The notes under the pieces were generated by a model that was not told the DNA's origin, did no database searches, and saw nothing but the letters and a program-made list of their open reading frames with translations. The translations under genes were made by a program, and so were the position numbers. 64,000 bases of DNA, from assembly GCA_963771905.1 (NCBI GenBank), contig CAVYVI010000004.1, positions 1 to 64,000 of the forward strand. The letters are read 5' to 3'. Positions 7,952-15,143 of the stretch are shown one piece after another. This DNA comes from Palsa-147 sp963771905 (lineage in GTDB: Bacteria > Acidobacteriota > Terriglobia > Acidiferrales > UBA7541). The number at the start of each line of letters is the position of its first letter. Position 1 is the stretch's first letter.

Positions 7952-8719
7952 TCACTCTCCCGGGAGTGGAACCGGCTTGAGCGTCGTGATGATCTGATTG
8001 ATGTCGTTCTGCGTGAGCTTCGCGGCCGAGTTTGCCGCCATCGTGACCTGAATTTTGAACTGGCGATCGCGCTCGTTGAAAGCGCGAAGAATGACAGACT
8101 GCGTGCGCGCCGGGTCGCCGAACTGCAAGCCGCGAATGCGATCCGACTCGAAACGAAAGACCCCGCCCGGCAACTCCGTATCGAAGGCCATTTTCCAGAG
8201 CAGCAGCGTGTCCACGCGCTCGGATTCCACGCGAGGCATGAAGGGTGAAGCCTGCGCCGGCGACGCGCTATACACGGCGTCATAAAAATCGTAGTTTGAG
8301 ACAAAAGGTTGCGGGCCGAAAACCGCCGCAATGTGCTGCTGTTGTGCGAGATCTTCTCCCTTGAATGTCTGCAACACGTCGGCCTGCGCTTCGGGCGGGT
8401 AAACGCGCACCGTTGCTCCGGAAGAAAATGTCGAATCGGTGTAATCCGCGTCGCTGACGGATTTCGCGGGGCCCTTCCACGGCGCCTCGCACTGATAATT
8501 GAAAAACTCGAGATGGGTGGTTTGCGTCGCCGGCGCCGTGTTCATCGCCAGCGTCTGCGGCGTGATGGACAGGCCCGGATCGCGCCCGCTCCATTGATGA
8601 GCCTCGAAATCTACGAGAGTCTGCAAGCCATAGAGCAGACCGTACACCCCAACCGCAATCAGCAAGACGACCAGGATAATCGCGGAATGGCCCTCGCGTT
8701 CATTTGCGTCTGCGCTCAT
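7952..8719 (-). CDS. conserved hypothetical protein with N-terminal membrane anchor
   Basis: 255 residues from ATG 8719 (MSADANEREGHSA). The frame is open to 8764, but the upstream part is a basic run without a plausible start. One hydrophobic anchor (about residues 14-34) is followed by a roughly 215-residue soluble domain that contains no motif I recognise. It is probably a bitopic protein facing the periplasm. A GGAG lies 11 bases before the start and a TAGAAT box about 40 bases upstream. It is downstream of the MBOAT cassette with a 230-base gap, so it probably has its own promoter. Confidence 0.65.
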   Translation of the reverse strand: MSADANEREGHSAIILVVLLIAVGVYGLLYGLQTLVDFEAHQWSGRDPGLSITPQTLAMNTAPATQTTHLEFFNYQCEAPWKGPAKSVSDADYTDSTFSSGATVRVYPPEAQADVLQTFKGEDLAQQQHIAAVFGPQPFVSNYDFYDAVYSASPAQASPFMPRVESERVDTLLLWKMAFDTELPGGVFRFESDRIRGLQFGDPARTQSVILRAFNERDRQFKIQVTMAANSAAKLTQNDINQIITTLKPVPLPGE

Positions 8720-8869
8720 TCGCCGGCGTCTCCGTGGGTGCTGCGATGCGCATTCTACGCCCACGGATGCCCATTCGCTTCAAAAGTCTCGGCGGCCAGC
8801 GAAGCGGGCGTCGTGCAGCCGGAACATATGCTGGTGCGCGGTCGTCACGTTTCGACATGGAGTGCAAGT

Positions 8870-8932
8870 TCACTGAGCAGCGGTGTCAGAGTGAATTCTG
8901 AGTCGCCATAGATCAACGAAACGGATTTTCAT
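8870..8932 (-). CDS. possible 20-residue mini-ORF
   Basis: Just after the last gene of the MBOAT cassette, a GGAAGGAGAG ribosome site sits a few bases before ATG 8932, opening 20 codons to a TGA at 8870. The peptide (MKIRFVDLWRLRI...) is not recognised. The excellent ribosome site is the only support. It could be a real small protein, a leader peptide for the downstream gene, or the remains of a truncated gene. Confidence 0.3.
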   Translation of the reverse strand: MKIRFVDLWRLRIHSDTAAQ

Positions 8933-8949
8933 CGACTCTCCTTCCTCGT

Positions 8950-9414
8950 TCAGCGAGCCCACACGTTCCAAATCACCAGGCCGAGGTACGTCGCCGCGAG
9001 AAATGCAAATAGCAGCGTCAGCAGAATGTGACCGACGACAAACGCTCTTCCCTGCGGCCAATCCTCGTGATCGTAATACAAAAAATCGACGGCGATGCGC
9101 GCCGACCAATAGACGCCGATGAATGCGGCCAGACCGAGCGCGGCGCGATCTCCTCGCAGCAATTCCGAATGAAGCGCGAGGGAGAGCAAGCCAAACGCGA
9201 GAATCGTCAACACGGCGAAGCCGCCGTGAACCCACATCAGCTTTCGATTAAATGGTTGTAAACGAGCCAAGTCGTTCTTCCAGCCAAGACGATAGGGCAC
9301 CTGAAAACTGGCAAAGAGGACGCAAAAGTGACCGATCGCCGCGAGCCAAAGAGCAACGCTGAAGATTTCCACGGCTGAAGGAAAATCGCGCGCTGGAATG
9401 ACCGTGCTCAGCAT
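8950..9414 (-). CDS. four-helix membrane protein of the MBOAT cassette (paralogue B)
   Basis: 154 residues with four hydrophobic helices (about 13-38, 58-80, 88-108 and 125-150). An AGGAGG lies 7-8 bases before ATG 9414. The region VH...ILAF..LSLAL..EL...WSARIAVDFLYYD aligns with the 134-residue protein at 10377-10781 (W-x-AR-x5-YYD in the same helix position), so the two are paralogues flanking the acyltransferase gene. The family is not recognised. A partner or lipid-handling role for the acyltransferase is inferred only from position. Confidence 0.7.
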   Translation of the reverse strand: MLSTVIPARDFPSAVEIFSVALWLAAIGHFCVLFASFQVPYRLGWKNDLARLQPFNRKLMWVHGGFAVLTILAFGLLSLALHSELLRGDRAALGLAAFIGVYWSARIAVDFLYYDHEDWPQGRAFVVGHILLTLLFAFLAATYLGLVIWNVWAR

Positions 9415-9444
9415 GGCTCGCCTCCTTTTCCATCGCGTGACGCG

Positions 9445-10380
9445 TCAGATCGCATGGAGATGCCTCATCATGGGCAGAATGACTTCGCGGACGAACGTGC
9501 CGTGAAAGAGCCACGGCAGAGGCGTCAGAACGAACGCAAATGAAAAGATACGAGCGCCGACACCGCGATCGACATGCAGCGCTCTGCCGAGGCCAGAACG
9601 CTCAATCAAAACGCCAACTCCCTGAATGACAAAATAGGCGGTCGGGAGGCCGTAGCCGCGGCGTGCCGGGAACGAAATGACAAAATCGTGAATGAGTCCC
9701 GAAGCCAGAAATGCGGCGAACGTCGCAGTTCCGATTCCCGCCAACTTTCGCACCGGTTCAAACACGAGACCGTGCGAGAGCTCGCGAAACTCCATGTTCC
9801 AGCGGCGCCCCCAAAAATCGCTGAGAGATGATGCGCGCAGCGGCTTGCGCATGATGGGTTCCGCGTTGACGCCAGCGCAGCGCCACAAAAGCGAACTGAT
9901 ATGGAAAGTCCCAAAGTGAAGCATCAGCACGAGTCCAGCCATCCCGACCCAGCCGGCGAAGAGGTCGTGCCGTGGTACCAGCCTTCTCGCCACGCCCCAG
10001 AAAAGAGCAACGCCGACGAGCATGTTTCCAATAGCCTGTGTCCATTCCCAAAGTGACGGTCGCGCCGTGGCGGAAGGCGCACCGGCGAAAGGTCGTGGGT
10101 CCATTCCAGGCCAAAGAAAAAAGTACGCGAGGGTTCCCGCGACGCCGATCGCAAGTCCATCGCGCCGCTGTCTCCACCACATCGCCCATTTGGACGCGAG
10201 GAATATCGCGAAGGCGAGCGCCCACATCAAAATCCAGGGCGGCAACGCCGGGCGGAATGCCGCGACGGCCAAGGGCAGCAGAATCACGGGAATCCATCCG
10301 AGCCAAACTCTCCCCGGCGGCTTCCGGATCTTGGCGATGGCTGAGTGCGACGACTCGACCTGTGCACTCGCGCCGATCAC
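9445..10380 (-). CDS. wax-synthase-like membrane-bound O-acyltransferase (MBOAT)
   Basis: 311 residues with about eight hydrophobic helices. Residues 184-195 (SSLSDFWGRRWN) are the signature of the plant wax synthase/MBOAT_2 branch. The conserved candidate catalytic His is H231 in FLASGLIHDF. Such enzymes esterify an alcohol with a fatty acyl-CoA in the membrane, so wax ester or another neutral-lipid ester is the most likely product class; the real substrates are unknown. The GTG start at 10380 overlaps the upstream stop (GTGA), showing coupling to the 4-TM protein ahead of it. Confidence 0.8.
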   Translation of the reverse strand: MIGASAQVESSHSAIAKIRKPPGRVWLGWIPVILLPLAVAAFRPALPPWILMWALAFAIFLASKWAMWWRQRRDGLAIGVAGTLAYFFLWPGMDPRPFAGAPSATARPSLWEWTQAIGNMLVGVALFWGVARRLVPRHDLFAGWVGMAGLVLMLHFGTFHISSLLWRCAGVNAEPIMRKPLRASSLSDFWGRRWNMEFRELSHGLVFEPVRKLAGIGTATFAAFLASGLIHDFVISFPARRGYGLPTAYFVIQGVGVLIERSGLGRALHVDRGVGARIFSFAFVLTPLPWLFHGTFVREVILPMMRHLHAI

Positions 10381-10781
10381 AAAGCCGCCGTTGCAGCGAG
10401 GCTGAAAATGATTGCGAGGAAGGAAAAGGCCGCGAGGAAGCCGACATCAGCGACGCGATTCTTTCTGCGCGTCGCGCGGTCGTAGTAACAGAGCTGAATC
10501 GGCACGCGAGCGAGCCAGAAGAGAGCCATGGCCGCGCTCAGAAGTCGGCCCAGAGAGCTTGCCCCCGCTAACTCGGGCGCGAAGCCGAAACTGAGCGTTA
10601 TGAAGATCGCGAGAACGAAAACGATGTAGATCCAGTGGACGAAAAATATCTCACGAATCAGCGGCGAAACATTTGCCAATTGTTCGGACGGCCGCAGGAT
10701 TCGAGGGAGAAAGAAATTCGCGGCCAGGATGATGAGTTGCACCGCACCGGCTGCCCAGATCAGAGGAATCAGGATTCGCAT
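10377..10781 (-). CDS. four-helix membrane protein of the MBOAT cassette (paralogue A)
   Basis: 134 residues with four hydrophobic helices. A GGAGG lies 8 bases before ATG 10781. The segment FVHWIYIVFVLAIFITLS ... W-L-AR-x5-CYYD mirrors the protein at 8950-9414. The YYD after the third helix, followed by a charged loop, is shared. Its stop overlaps the acyltransferase GTG start, so synthesis of the two is probably coupled. Function unknown. Confidence 0.7.
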   Translation of the reverse strand: MRILIPLIWAAGAVQLIILAANFFLPRILRPSEQLANVSPLIREIFFVHWIYIVFVLAIFITLSFGFAPELAGASSLGRLLSAAMALFWLARVPIQLCYYDRATRRKNRVADVGFLAAFSFLAIIFSLAATAAL

Positions 10782-10827
10782 GGCTGTCGCCTCCGCTTAT
10801 CCTTCGTAGCAAATCACCACACAAATA

Positions 10828-11226
10828 TCAGGACACATGAACGCGCGGATGAACGCACGCGCTGCTGTGGCATTGCCTTCGCGCGGCAACCCATCGATAG
10901 CCCGCTCGCAAAACGCGGCGCATGATGCGCGATTGCGCCAATGCCCAGAGCGGCCAGCCCCACCAGATGTAGCGTGCGAGAAAGACGATCGCGTCAGCGC
11001 CGCCCAGTTGACTGCCGTCGTTCATCAGAAGGCGCAACTCGGCGAGAAGCTGTCGTTCGGACAACGAGAGCTGCTCCCGCGCGCGAGGATCCTGCAGCGT
11101 GGCAATGCCGAAGCCGCGCGGCTCAAGGACGGGCCGCAGCCGCCGCGCGAAAGACATGCAGAAGGCGCAATCGCCGTCGAAGAAGACCCAGCCGCGGCGG
11201 GCGCGGCGTCCCTTACTGTCTGTCAT
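10828..11226 (-). CDS. DCC family (DUF393) thiol-disulfide oxidoreductase-like protein
   Basis: 132 residues from ATG 11226. An alternative ATG at 11247 adds seven residues but abuts the upstream terminator's T-run. The N-terminal FFDGDCAFC (residues 15-23) is the defining DxxC-xx-C motif of the DCC family, a thioredoxin-like group; the helix ARYIWWGWPLWALAQ follows. DCC proteins often accompany membrane proteins and are thought to act on thiols, but no reaction is established. It is the first gene of the MBOAT cassette after a terminator. Its start context AGAAATGACAGA is identical to that of the GbsR gene. Confidence 0.85.
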   Translation of the reverse strand: MTDSKGRRARRGWVFFDGDCAFCMSFARRLRPVLEPRGFGIATLQDPRAREQLSLSERQLLAELRLLMNDGSQLGGADAIVFLARYIWWGWPLWALAQSRIMRRVLRAGYRWVAARRQCHSSACVHPRVHVS

Positions 11227-11255
11227 TTCTGAAATGAGAGAAATCATGGGGACCT

Positions 11256-11278
11256 AAAAAAAGGCGGTCGCCCGCCTT
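11256..11278 (-). terminator. intrinsic terminator between the GbsR gene and the DCC gene
   Basis: On the minus strand, AAGGCGG (complement of 11278-11272) pairs with CCGCCTT (11267-11261) around a 4-base loop and runs into seven T residues (11262-11256). It begins 5 bases after the regulator's stop and ends about 30 bases before the DCC ATG. It therefore separates the regulator from the cassette or acts as an attenuator. Confidence 0.85.
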
Positions 11279-11283
11279 CCTCC

Positions 11284-11826
11284 TTATCCGTGAAACAGTT
11301 TGCGAATCTTTCCGCGCGCCTTCAGCAGGCTGCGCGTCGCAACAGGCGGCAGATGCCGGAATTCCTCGTAGAGCGCGCTCATAGTCACGATGAAGTCGAG
11401 CAGCTCGTTCATGCGCTCGCGGGCGTAGGCATCCGCCGGGCCGGATTTCTCCGCCTCGGCCAGGCACTCGCGGATCACCGCAATCGTCGGATCGAACTCG
11501 CGTTTCTTGCGCTCTTCGAGAATCACCCGGAACATCTCCCAGGGATCTTTCATCGATTCAAAATGCTGGCGGCGATCGCCGAGCAGCGGTGCGACGCGCA
11601 CGATGCGCCAGCCGAGGAGTTCGCGCAGGCTGGTGCTGACGTTGGAGCGGGCGACCGAGAGAGTCCTGGCGATTTCTTCGGCGGCCAGCGGTTTCGGAGA
11701 GATGAATAAAAGGGCATGGACTTGCGCGACCGTGCGATTCACGCCCCACCGAGTGCCCATTTCGCCCCAATGCAGGATGAAGCGTTGAGCGGCGGGGGAG
11801 AGCGCGGATTGCGTGGTTTCTGTCAT
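11284..11826 (-). CDS. GbsR/MarR family transcriptional regulator
   Basis: 180 residues. A winged helix-turn-helix occupies about residues 40-100 (KPLAAEEIARTLSVARSNVSTSLRELLGWRIV), with the GbsR hallmark order of an N-terminal helix HWGEMGTRWG and a helical C-terminal dimerisation part. Members respond to small ligands such as choline or to membrane stress. It heads the minus-strand lipid cassette. A near-perfect inverted repeat (TGACAA...TTGTCA) lies over its own promoter, so autorepression is likely. An intrinsic terminator follows 5 bases after its stop. Confidence 0.87.
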   Translation of the reverse strand: MTETTQSALSPAAQRFILHWGEMGTRWGVNRTVAQVHALLFISPKPLAAEEIARTLSVARSNVSTSLRELLGWRIVRVAPLLGDRRQHFESMKDPWEMFRVILEERKKREFDPTIAVIRECLAEAEKSGPADAYARERMNELLDFIVTMSALYEEFRHLPPVATRSLLKARGKIRKLFHG

Positions 11827-11838
11827 TTCTTTCTAGAC

Positions 11839-11869
11839 TGACAATACAGGAATTATAGGCATTTGTCAA
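11839..11869 (-). promoter_or_regulatory. promoter and probable operator of the GbsR gene
   Basis: Minus strand: -35 TTGACA (11869-11864), a 17-base spacer and -10 TATTGT (11846-11841). A second perfect TATAAT (11857-11852) lies inside the spacer. The half-sites TGACAA (11839-11844) and TTGTCA (11863-11868) form an inverted repeat covering both boxes, as expected for an autoregulatory MarR-type operator. Confidence 0.6.
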
Positions 11870-11966
11870 GCCCAATCCCGGTACCCGTGGACGTCCAGTC
11901 ACATTCCAGGACTCGCGGCGCCCGACCGTCTTAACGACTGGATGCGGAATATCGGCTCGATGGAGG

Positions 11967-13280
11967 CTAGCTGGCCGTGGGAAGCGCCGTCATCAGGTCG
12001 GGAATTTCGATGTGGATCTGCGTTCCCTGCCCCGCCTGGCTGCGGATATCCATGCGGAACTCATCGCCGTAGAGGAGGCGCAGACGTTCGTGGACATTGC
12101 TGATACCGATGCCTGTAGCGTAGACCTCGGCGAGGCGGTCCTGCGAAATGCCCAGGCCATTGTCCTCGACCTCGATGAACAGACGTCCATCGTTGCGGCG
12201 AGTGCGGACGTGAATTTGGCCGCCCTCGAGCTTCGGCGCCAGACCGTGCTTGATGGCATTTTCAATCATCGGCTGAAGCAGCATGCTGGGGACGAAGGAA
12301 TCGAGTGTCTGGTCGTCGATTTCCTTGAAGATTTGGAGTTTGTCGCGGCCGAAGCGAACGACTTCGATGTCGAGATAGTCGTCGATAAAGCTGAGTTCGT
12401 CGCGGAGGGGAACGAAGGTCTCGTGTTTGCGCAAGAGGCGCCGCAAAATATTCGAGAGCTTCAGGACAACGACGCGCGCGGTGTCGGGATCGTAGCGGAT
12501 CAGGGACGAAACGGTGTTGAGCGTGTTGAACAGGAAGTGCGGATTGATCTGGCTAGTGAGCGCGTCCATGCGGGCGCGAAGCAGAAGCTGTTGGTTCTGC
12601 TCGAGATTCATCTCGGTCCGCGTGTTATTCCAGATCTTGATCGGCATGGCTACGGACATCACGGAAGAGAGAATCACCAGCAGTAGGAACGGCCAGCTCG
12701 AAGGCACGAATGCGAAAAGCCACCGCGACGGCACTGCATGCGCAAGTGCGACGTGGCCCAATTCGAAGGCCGCGCTCGCCAAGAGTGGCAACATGGCCCA
12801 GTTCGGTTTTCCGCGCCGTACGAGATCCCAGATCGATTTTGGAATGTTGAGGAACAGGAACGGGCCGAAGTGCCAGATGTCTTCCTTCTTGGGCATCAGC
12901 TGACGAATCACGCCGGCGAACAATCCGACGAGAGCGGCCATGGGACTCGAAAGCCATTCGTGATTGCCGAACGCCGGCAGGCTGATCAGCGAGCCGCCGA
13001 GCAGGCCCACAACGCGCCCGCCCAACAGCCCCATCAGGAACGAGCCTTCCAGCGTGAGATCGAAAAAGCGGTAGCCGACGAGCCGCATGACCACGCCGAT
13101 GGCGAGGGGCGGGACCAGAAATAGCAGGAGCTGGACCTTTTGATCGGAATCGCGATTCTCGTTGAAAAGAATCTTGCGAAACGTCGCGAATCGCACCAGC
13201 AAGGCAGCCAGGGACGCCGCCCACCCTACCTTCAGGACGAGCGCGAAGACGAGGTCTTTGCCGGTAGTCAGCGTGTCCAT
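11967..13280 (-). CDS. LytS/YehU-type sensor histidine kinase, no adjacent response regulator
   Basis: 437 residues from ATG 13280; the frame is open to 13391, but that extension overlaps the ribA promoter. The N-terminal half has at least five membrane helices of the 5TM-LYT sensor kind. The His_kinase domain has the phosphoacceptor in SQINPHFLFNTLN, an N-box PMIENAIKHGL and G-boxes EDNGLGIS and GIGISNVHERL. Such kinases normally signal to LytTR regulators of cell-wall or nutrient genes. None is nearby, so the partner lies elsewhere. Transcription is divergent from ribA. Confidence 0.88.
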   Translation of the reverse strand: MDTLTTGKDLVFALVLKVGWAASLAALLVRFATFRKILFNENRDSDQKVQLLLFLVPPLAIGVVMRLVGYRFFDLTLEGSFLMGLLGGRVVGLLGGSLISLPAFGNHEWLSSPMAALVGLFAGVIRQLMPKKEDIWHFGPFLFLNIPKSIWDLVRRGKPNWAMLPLLASAAFELGHVALAHAVPSRWLFAFVPSSWPFLLLVILSSVMSVAMPIKIWNNTRTEMNLEQNQQLLLRARMDALTSQINPHFLFNTLNTVSSLIRYDPDTARVVVLKLSNILRRLLRKHETFVPLRDELSFIDDYLDIEVVRFGRDKLQIFKEIDDQTLDSFVPSMLLQPMIENAIKHGLAPKLEGGQIHVRTRRNDGRLFIEVEDNGLGISQDRLAEVYATGIGISNVHERLRLLYGDEFRMDIRSQAGQGTQIHIEIPDLMTALPTAS

Positions 13281-13420
13281 GTCGGATATTTTGCGTACGG
13301 CACGCGCCGACGCACTCAGATTGTCGGCCAAAGCGTCGCGCGAAGTAAAGTAGGAAGCCCACAGGCGTCGGGCGCCGGGAGTCTGCCGCAAGATTGCATC
13401 GAAGAAGGGCGGTTGCGCAT

Positions 13421-13436
13421 CCTGCTATAATGCAGG
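13421..13436 (+). promoter_or_regulatory. extended -10 of ribA inside a palindrome
   Basis: CCTGC-TATAAT-GCAGG: a perfect TATAAT (13426-13431) with the TG extension is framed by 5-bp inverted repeats. It ends 12 bases before the ribA ATG, with no Shine-Dalgarno, so the transcript leader is at most a few bases. The symmetric arms could be an operator. Confidence 0.55.
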
Positions 13437-13443
13437 GTTTCGC

Positions 13444-14061
13444 ATGAGCAAGAGAAAACAATCCGGCAAGGCGCGGATCGTCGCGCGGGCCGAACTACCG
13501 TCGCGATTCGGCGATTTCGAGATTCTCGGAATCGAAGGACGCGACGCCTCCGAGACGGCCGTGGCCCTCGTGCACGGCAAAATCCGCGGCAGCAGAACGC
13601 GGCCGCTCGTTCGCGTCCATTCGCAGTGTCTGACAGGCGACGTGCTGGCCTCGGAGCGCTGCGACTGCCGCGCACAACTGGAATTCTCGCTCGAACGAAT
13701 TGCGCGCGCGCCATCCGGGATTCTGCTCTATTTGCCGCAAGAGGGCCGCGGGATAGGATTGATGAACAAGCTGAAGGCGTATCAGCTTCAGGATGCCGGG
13801 ATGGACACCGTAGAAGCGAATGCGAAGCTCGGCTTCGCCGCGGATTCGCGCAACTACGGGTTCTCGGCGGAGATCCTGAAGCTTCTCGGCGCACGAACTA
13901 TTCGATTGCTCTCGAATAATCCGGACAAAGTGCAGCAACTCGAAAGCGGCGGCGTTCGAATCGCCGAGCGAGTTCCCTGCCAGCCGCGAACGAGCCGCCG
14001 CTCGCGCGCCTATCTCCGCACCAAGAAACACAAACTCGGCCACCTTCTCGCCGGCCTGTAG
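13444..14061 (+). CDS. ribA: GTP cyclohydrolase II
   Basis: 205 residues, a stand-alone RibA without the DHBP-synthase domain. It opens GTP to 2,5-diamino-6-ribosylamino-pyrimidinone phosphate, the first committed step of riboflavin synthesis. The zinc cysteines are in CLTGDVLASERCDC, the catalytic loop is LPQEGRGIGLMNK, and the GTP-binding VRVHS is present. The C-terminal tail is basic (RTSRRSRAYLRTKKHK). No other rib genes are in the window. The promoter is the extended -10 just upstream. It converges on thiS. Confidence 0.92.
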   Translation: MSKRKQSGKARIVARAELPSRFGDFEILGIEGRDASETAVALVHGKIRGSRTRPLVRVHSQCLTGDVLASERCDCRAQLEFSLERIARAPSGILLYLPQEGRGIGLMNKLKAYQLQDAGMDTVEANAKLGFAADSRNYGFSAEILKLLGARTIRLLSNNPDKVQQLESGGVRIAERVPCQPRTSRRSRAYLRTKKHKLGHLLAGL

Positions 14062-14209
14062 ACCCCCTTCGACCGGACTTTCATTTCAAGGATTCTGGTG
14101 CTCGCACAGATGGTCGAAGGATGAGTGTATGCAGTGAACGACGTTCCGGCGGAGCGGAAATAAATCTAAGCGACTCCGGCGGCGCTCGCAGACCGAAGTG
14201 GCTGGGCCG

Positions 14210-14410
14210 CTATCCCCCGCCAACAAGTTGAACGATCTCGTAGGAGTCGTTCGGCTCGACGGCTGTATCGCTCCAGCGCGTGCGAGGCAGCACATCGAGA
14301 TTCCGTTCGATGGCGACGCGCCCGTTGGCTAGGCCCAGATGCGCCAGGAGAGCCGCGACCGTAAGTTCATCGGGGATCTCGCGGCGGTCGCCGTTGATCG
14401 TGACGGTCAT
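14210..14410 (-). CDS. thiS: ThiS-like sulfur carrier protein
   Basis: 66 residues with the beta-grasp layout of ThiS: MTVTINGDRREIPDELTVA at the start, VAIERNLDVLPR in the middle and a C-terminal QLVGGG. The terminal Gly-Gly is the site that is adenylated and thiocarboxylated in thiazole synthesis. The ATG at 14410 overlaps the stop of the upstream gene (ATGA). No thiG, thiF, thiO or thiE is adjacent, so it is an orphan as far as can be seen. It could serve thiazole synthesis from a distant locus or another sulfur-transfer pathway. Confidence 0.85.
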   Translation of the reverse strand: MTVTINGDRREIPDELTVAALLAHLGLANGRVAIERNLDVLPRTRWSDTAVEPNDSYEIVQLVGGG

Positions 14411-15030
14411 GAGTTCTCTGCGGGCGGCTTTGACTTCGGACGCAGGGCGAAGCGAATTTCGTCCCGACCGGAATCGCTCGAAGCCGAAATTGCAAGCGTT
14501 GCGCCCGCAATTCCTGACGACGGAAGCGGAAATCTTAATCGCACGCGCCCCTCGGCGTCGCTCGCCGCTTCCTGCGGCGACGCATCGGCAATCCCCTCCA
14601 GGCACGCTTCCACTCGAGCACCCTCGATCGGCGTGGCATTTTCGTCGTGGCTGCGGACTTCAATCATCAGATCGCCATGACCGGCGGAAATCCAGGCGCC
14701 CGCGTTCAAAAGGGAGACCGAGATGCCGGGTCCTGCATCGGCTGCGCCTCCGGAATGGCCTGTATCCCGAAACGCTTCAAGCGGGAGGGAACCGTCGCGA
14801 AGCGCTTCGACGATTCGGCGGTGCTGTTCTTCCACGCGCAACCGCACCGATTCTTTGCCCAAATCCGCCGAATCGCTCAAATCGGGATACTTCGAAGAGT
14901 GATGATGCAGGACGCGCCCCTTTAGGTAGACGGCGGTATCGATTTTCGAGTGGGAAGGGCCGCGATCCTCCGTCTGCACGTGGAATACCCGCTCGCCCAC
15001 CCGGACGTTCGTGTTGAAACCGCCGCTCAC
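14407..15030 (-). CDS. conserved hypothetical protein coupled to thiS
   Basis: 207 residues from a GTG at 15030, chosen because GGAG lies 7 bases upstream and recognisable sequence starts there (VSGGFNTNVRVGERVFHVQTEDRG). The frame is open to 15138, into the nuoA promoter. The N-terminal ~80 residues form a compact domain with FHVQTEDRG, DTAVYLKGRVLHH and SKYPDL, which I recall from uncharacterised proteins of Acidobacteriota. Residues about 120-195 look like a beta-sandwich (EVRSHD...PIEGARVEACLEG...SDAEGRVRLRF), similar to carboxypeptidase-regulatory folds. It overlaps thiS by four bases. Function unknown. Confidence 0.65.
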   Translation of the reverse strand: MSGGFNTNVRVGERVFHVQTEDRGPSHSKIDTAVYLKGRVLHHHSSKYPDLSDSADLGKESVRLRVEEQHRRIVEALRDGSLPLEAFRDTGHSGGAADAGPGISVSLLNAGAWISAGHGDLMIEVRSHDENATPIEGARVEACLEGIADASPQEAASDAEGRVRLRFPLPSSGIAGATLAISASSDSGRDEIRFALRPKSKPPAENS

Positions 15031-15098
15031 TCTCTGACTCCATTCGCCTACGCGCGGCACGTTGCCGAGCCCGCGCAATTCTTTTCTGCGTTCGCCAT

Positions 15099-15128
15099 TT
15101 GACCGAGGCACACCCGCCCCGCTATTAT
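15099..15128 (+). promoter_or_regulatory. sigma70-type promoter of the first nuo operon
   Basis: TTGACC (15099-15104, 5/6 match to -35), an 18-base spacer and TATTAT (15123-15128, 5/6 match to -10). The expected transcription start (about 15135) is only some 9 bases before the nuoA ATG, and no Shine-Dalgarno fits. Confidence 0.65.
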
Positions 15129-15143
15129 AACAGTGCACGAATT

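Noticed and set aside
13281..13391. 37-residue N-terminal extension of the sensor kinase
   Set aside because: Hydrophilic and without family counterpart; the first membrane helix follows soon after the ATG at 13280, and the extension would push transcription start past the ribA palindrome.
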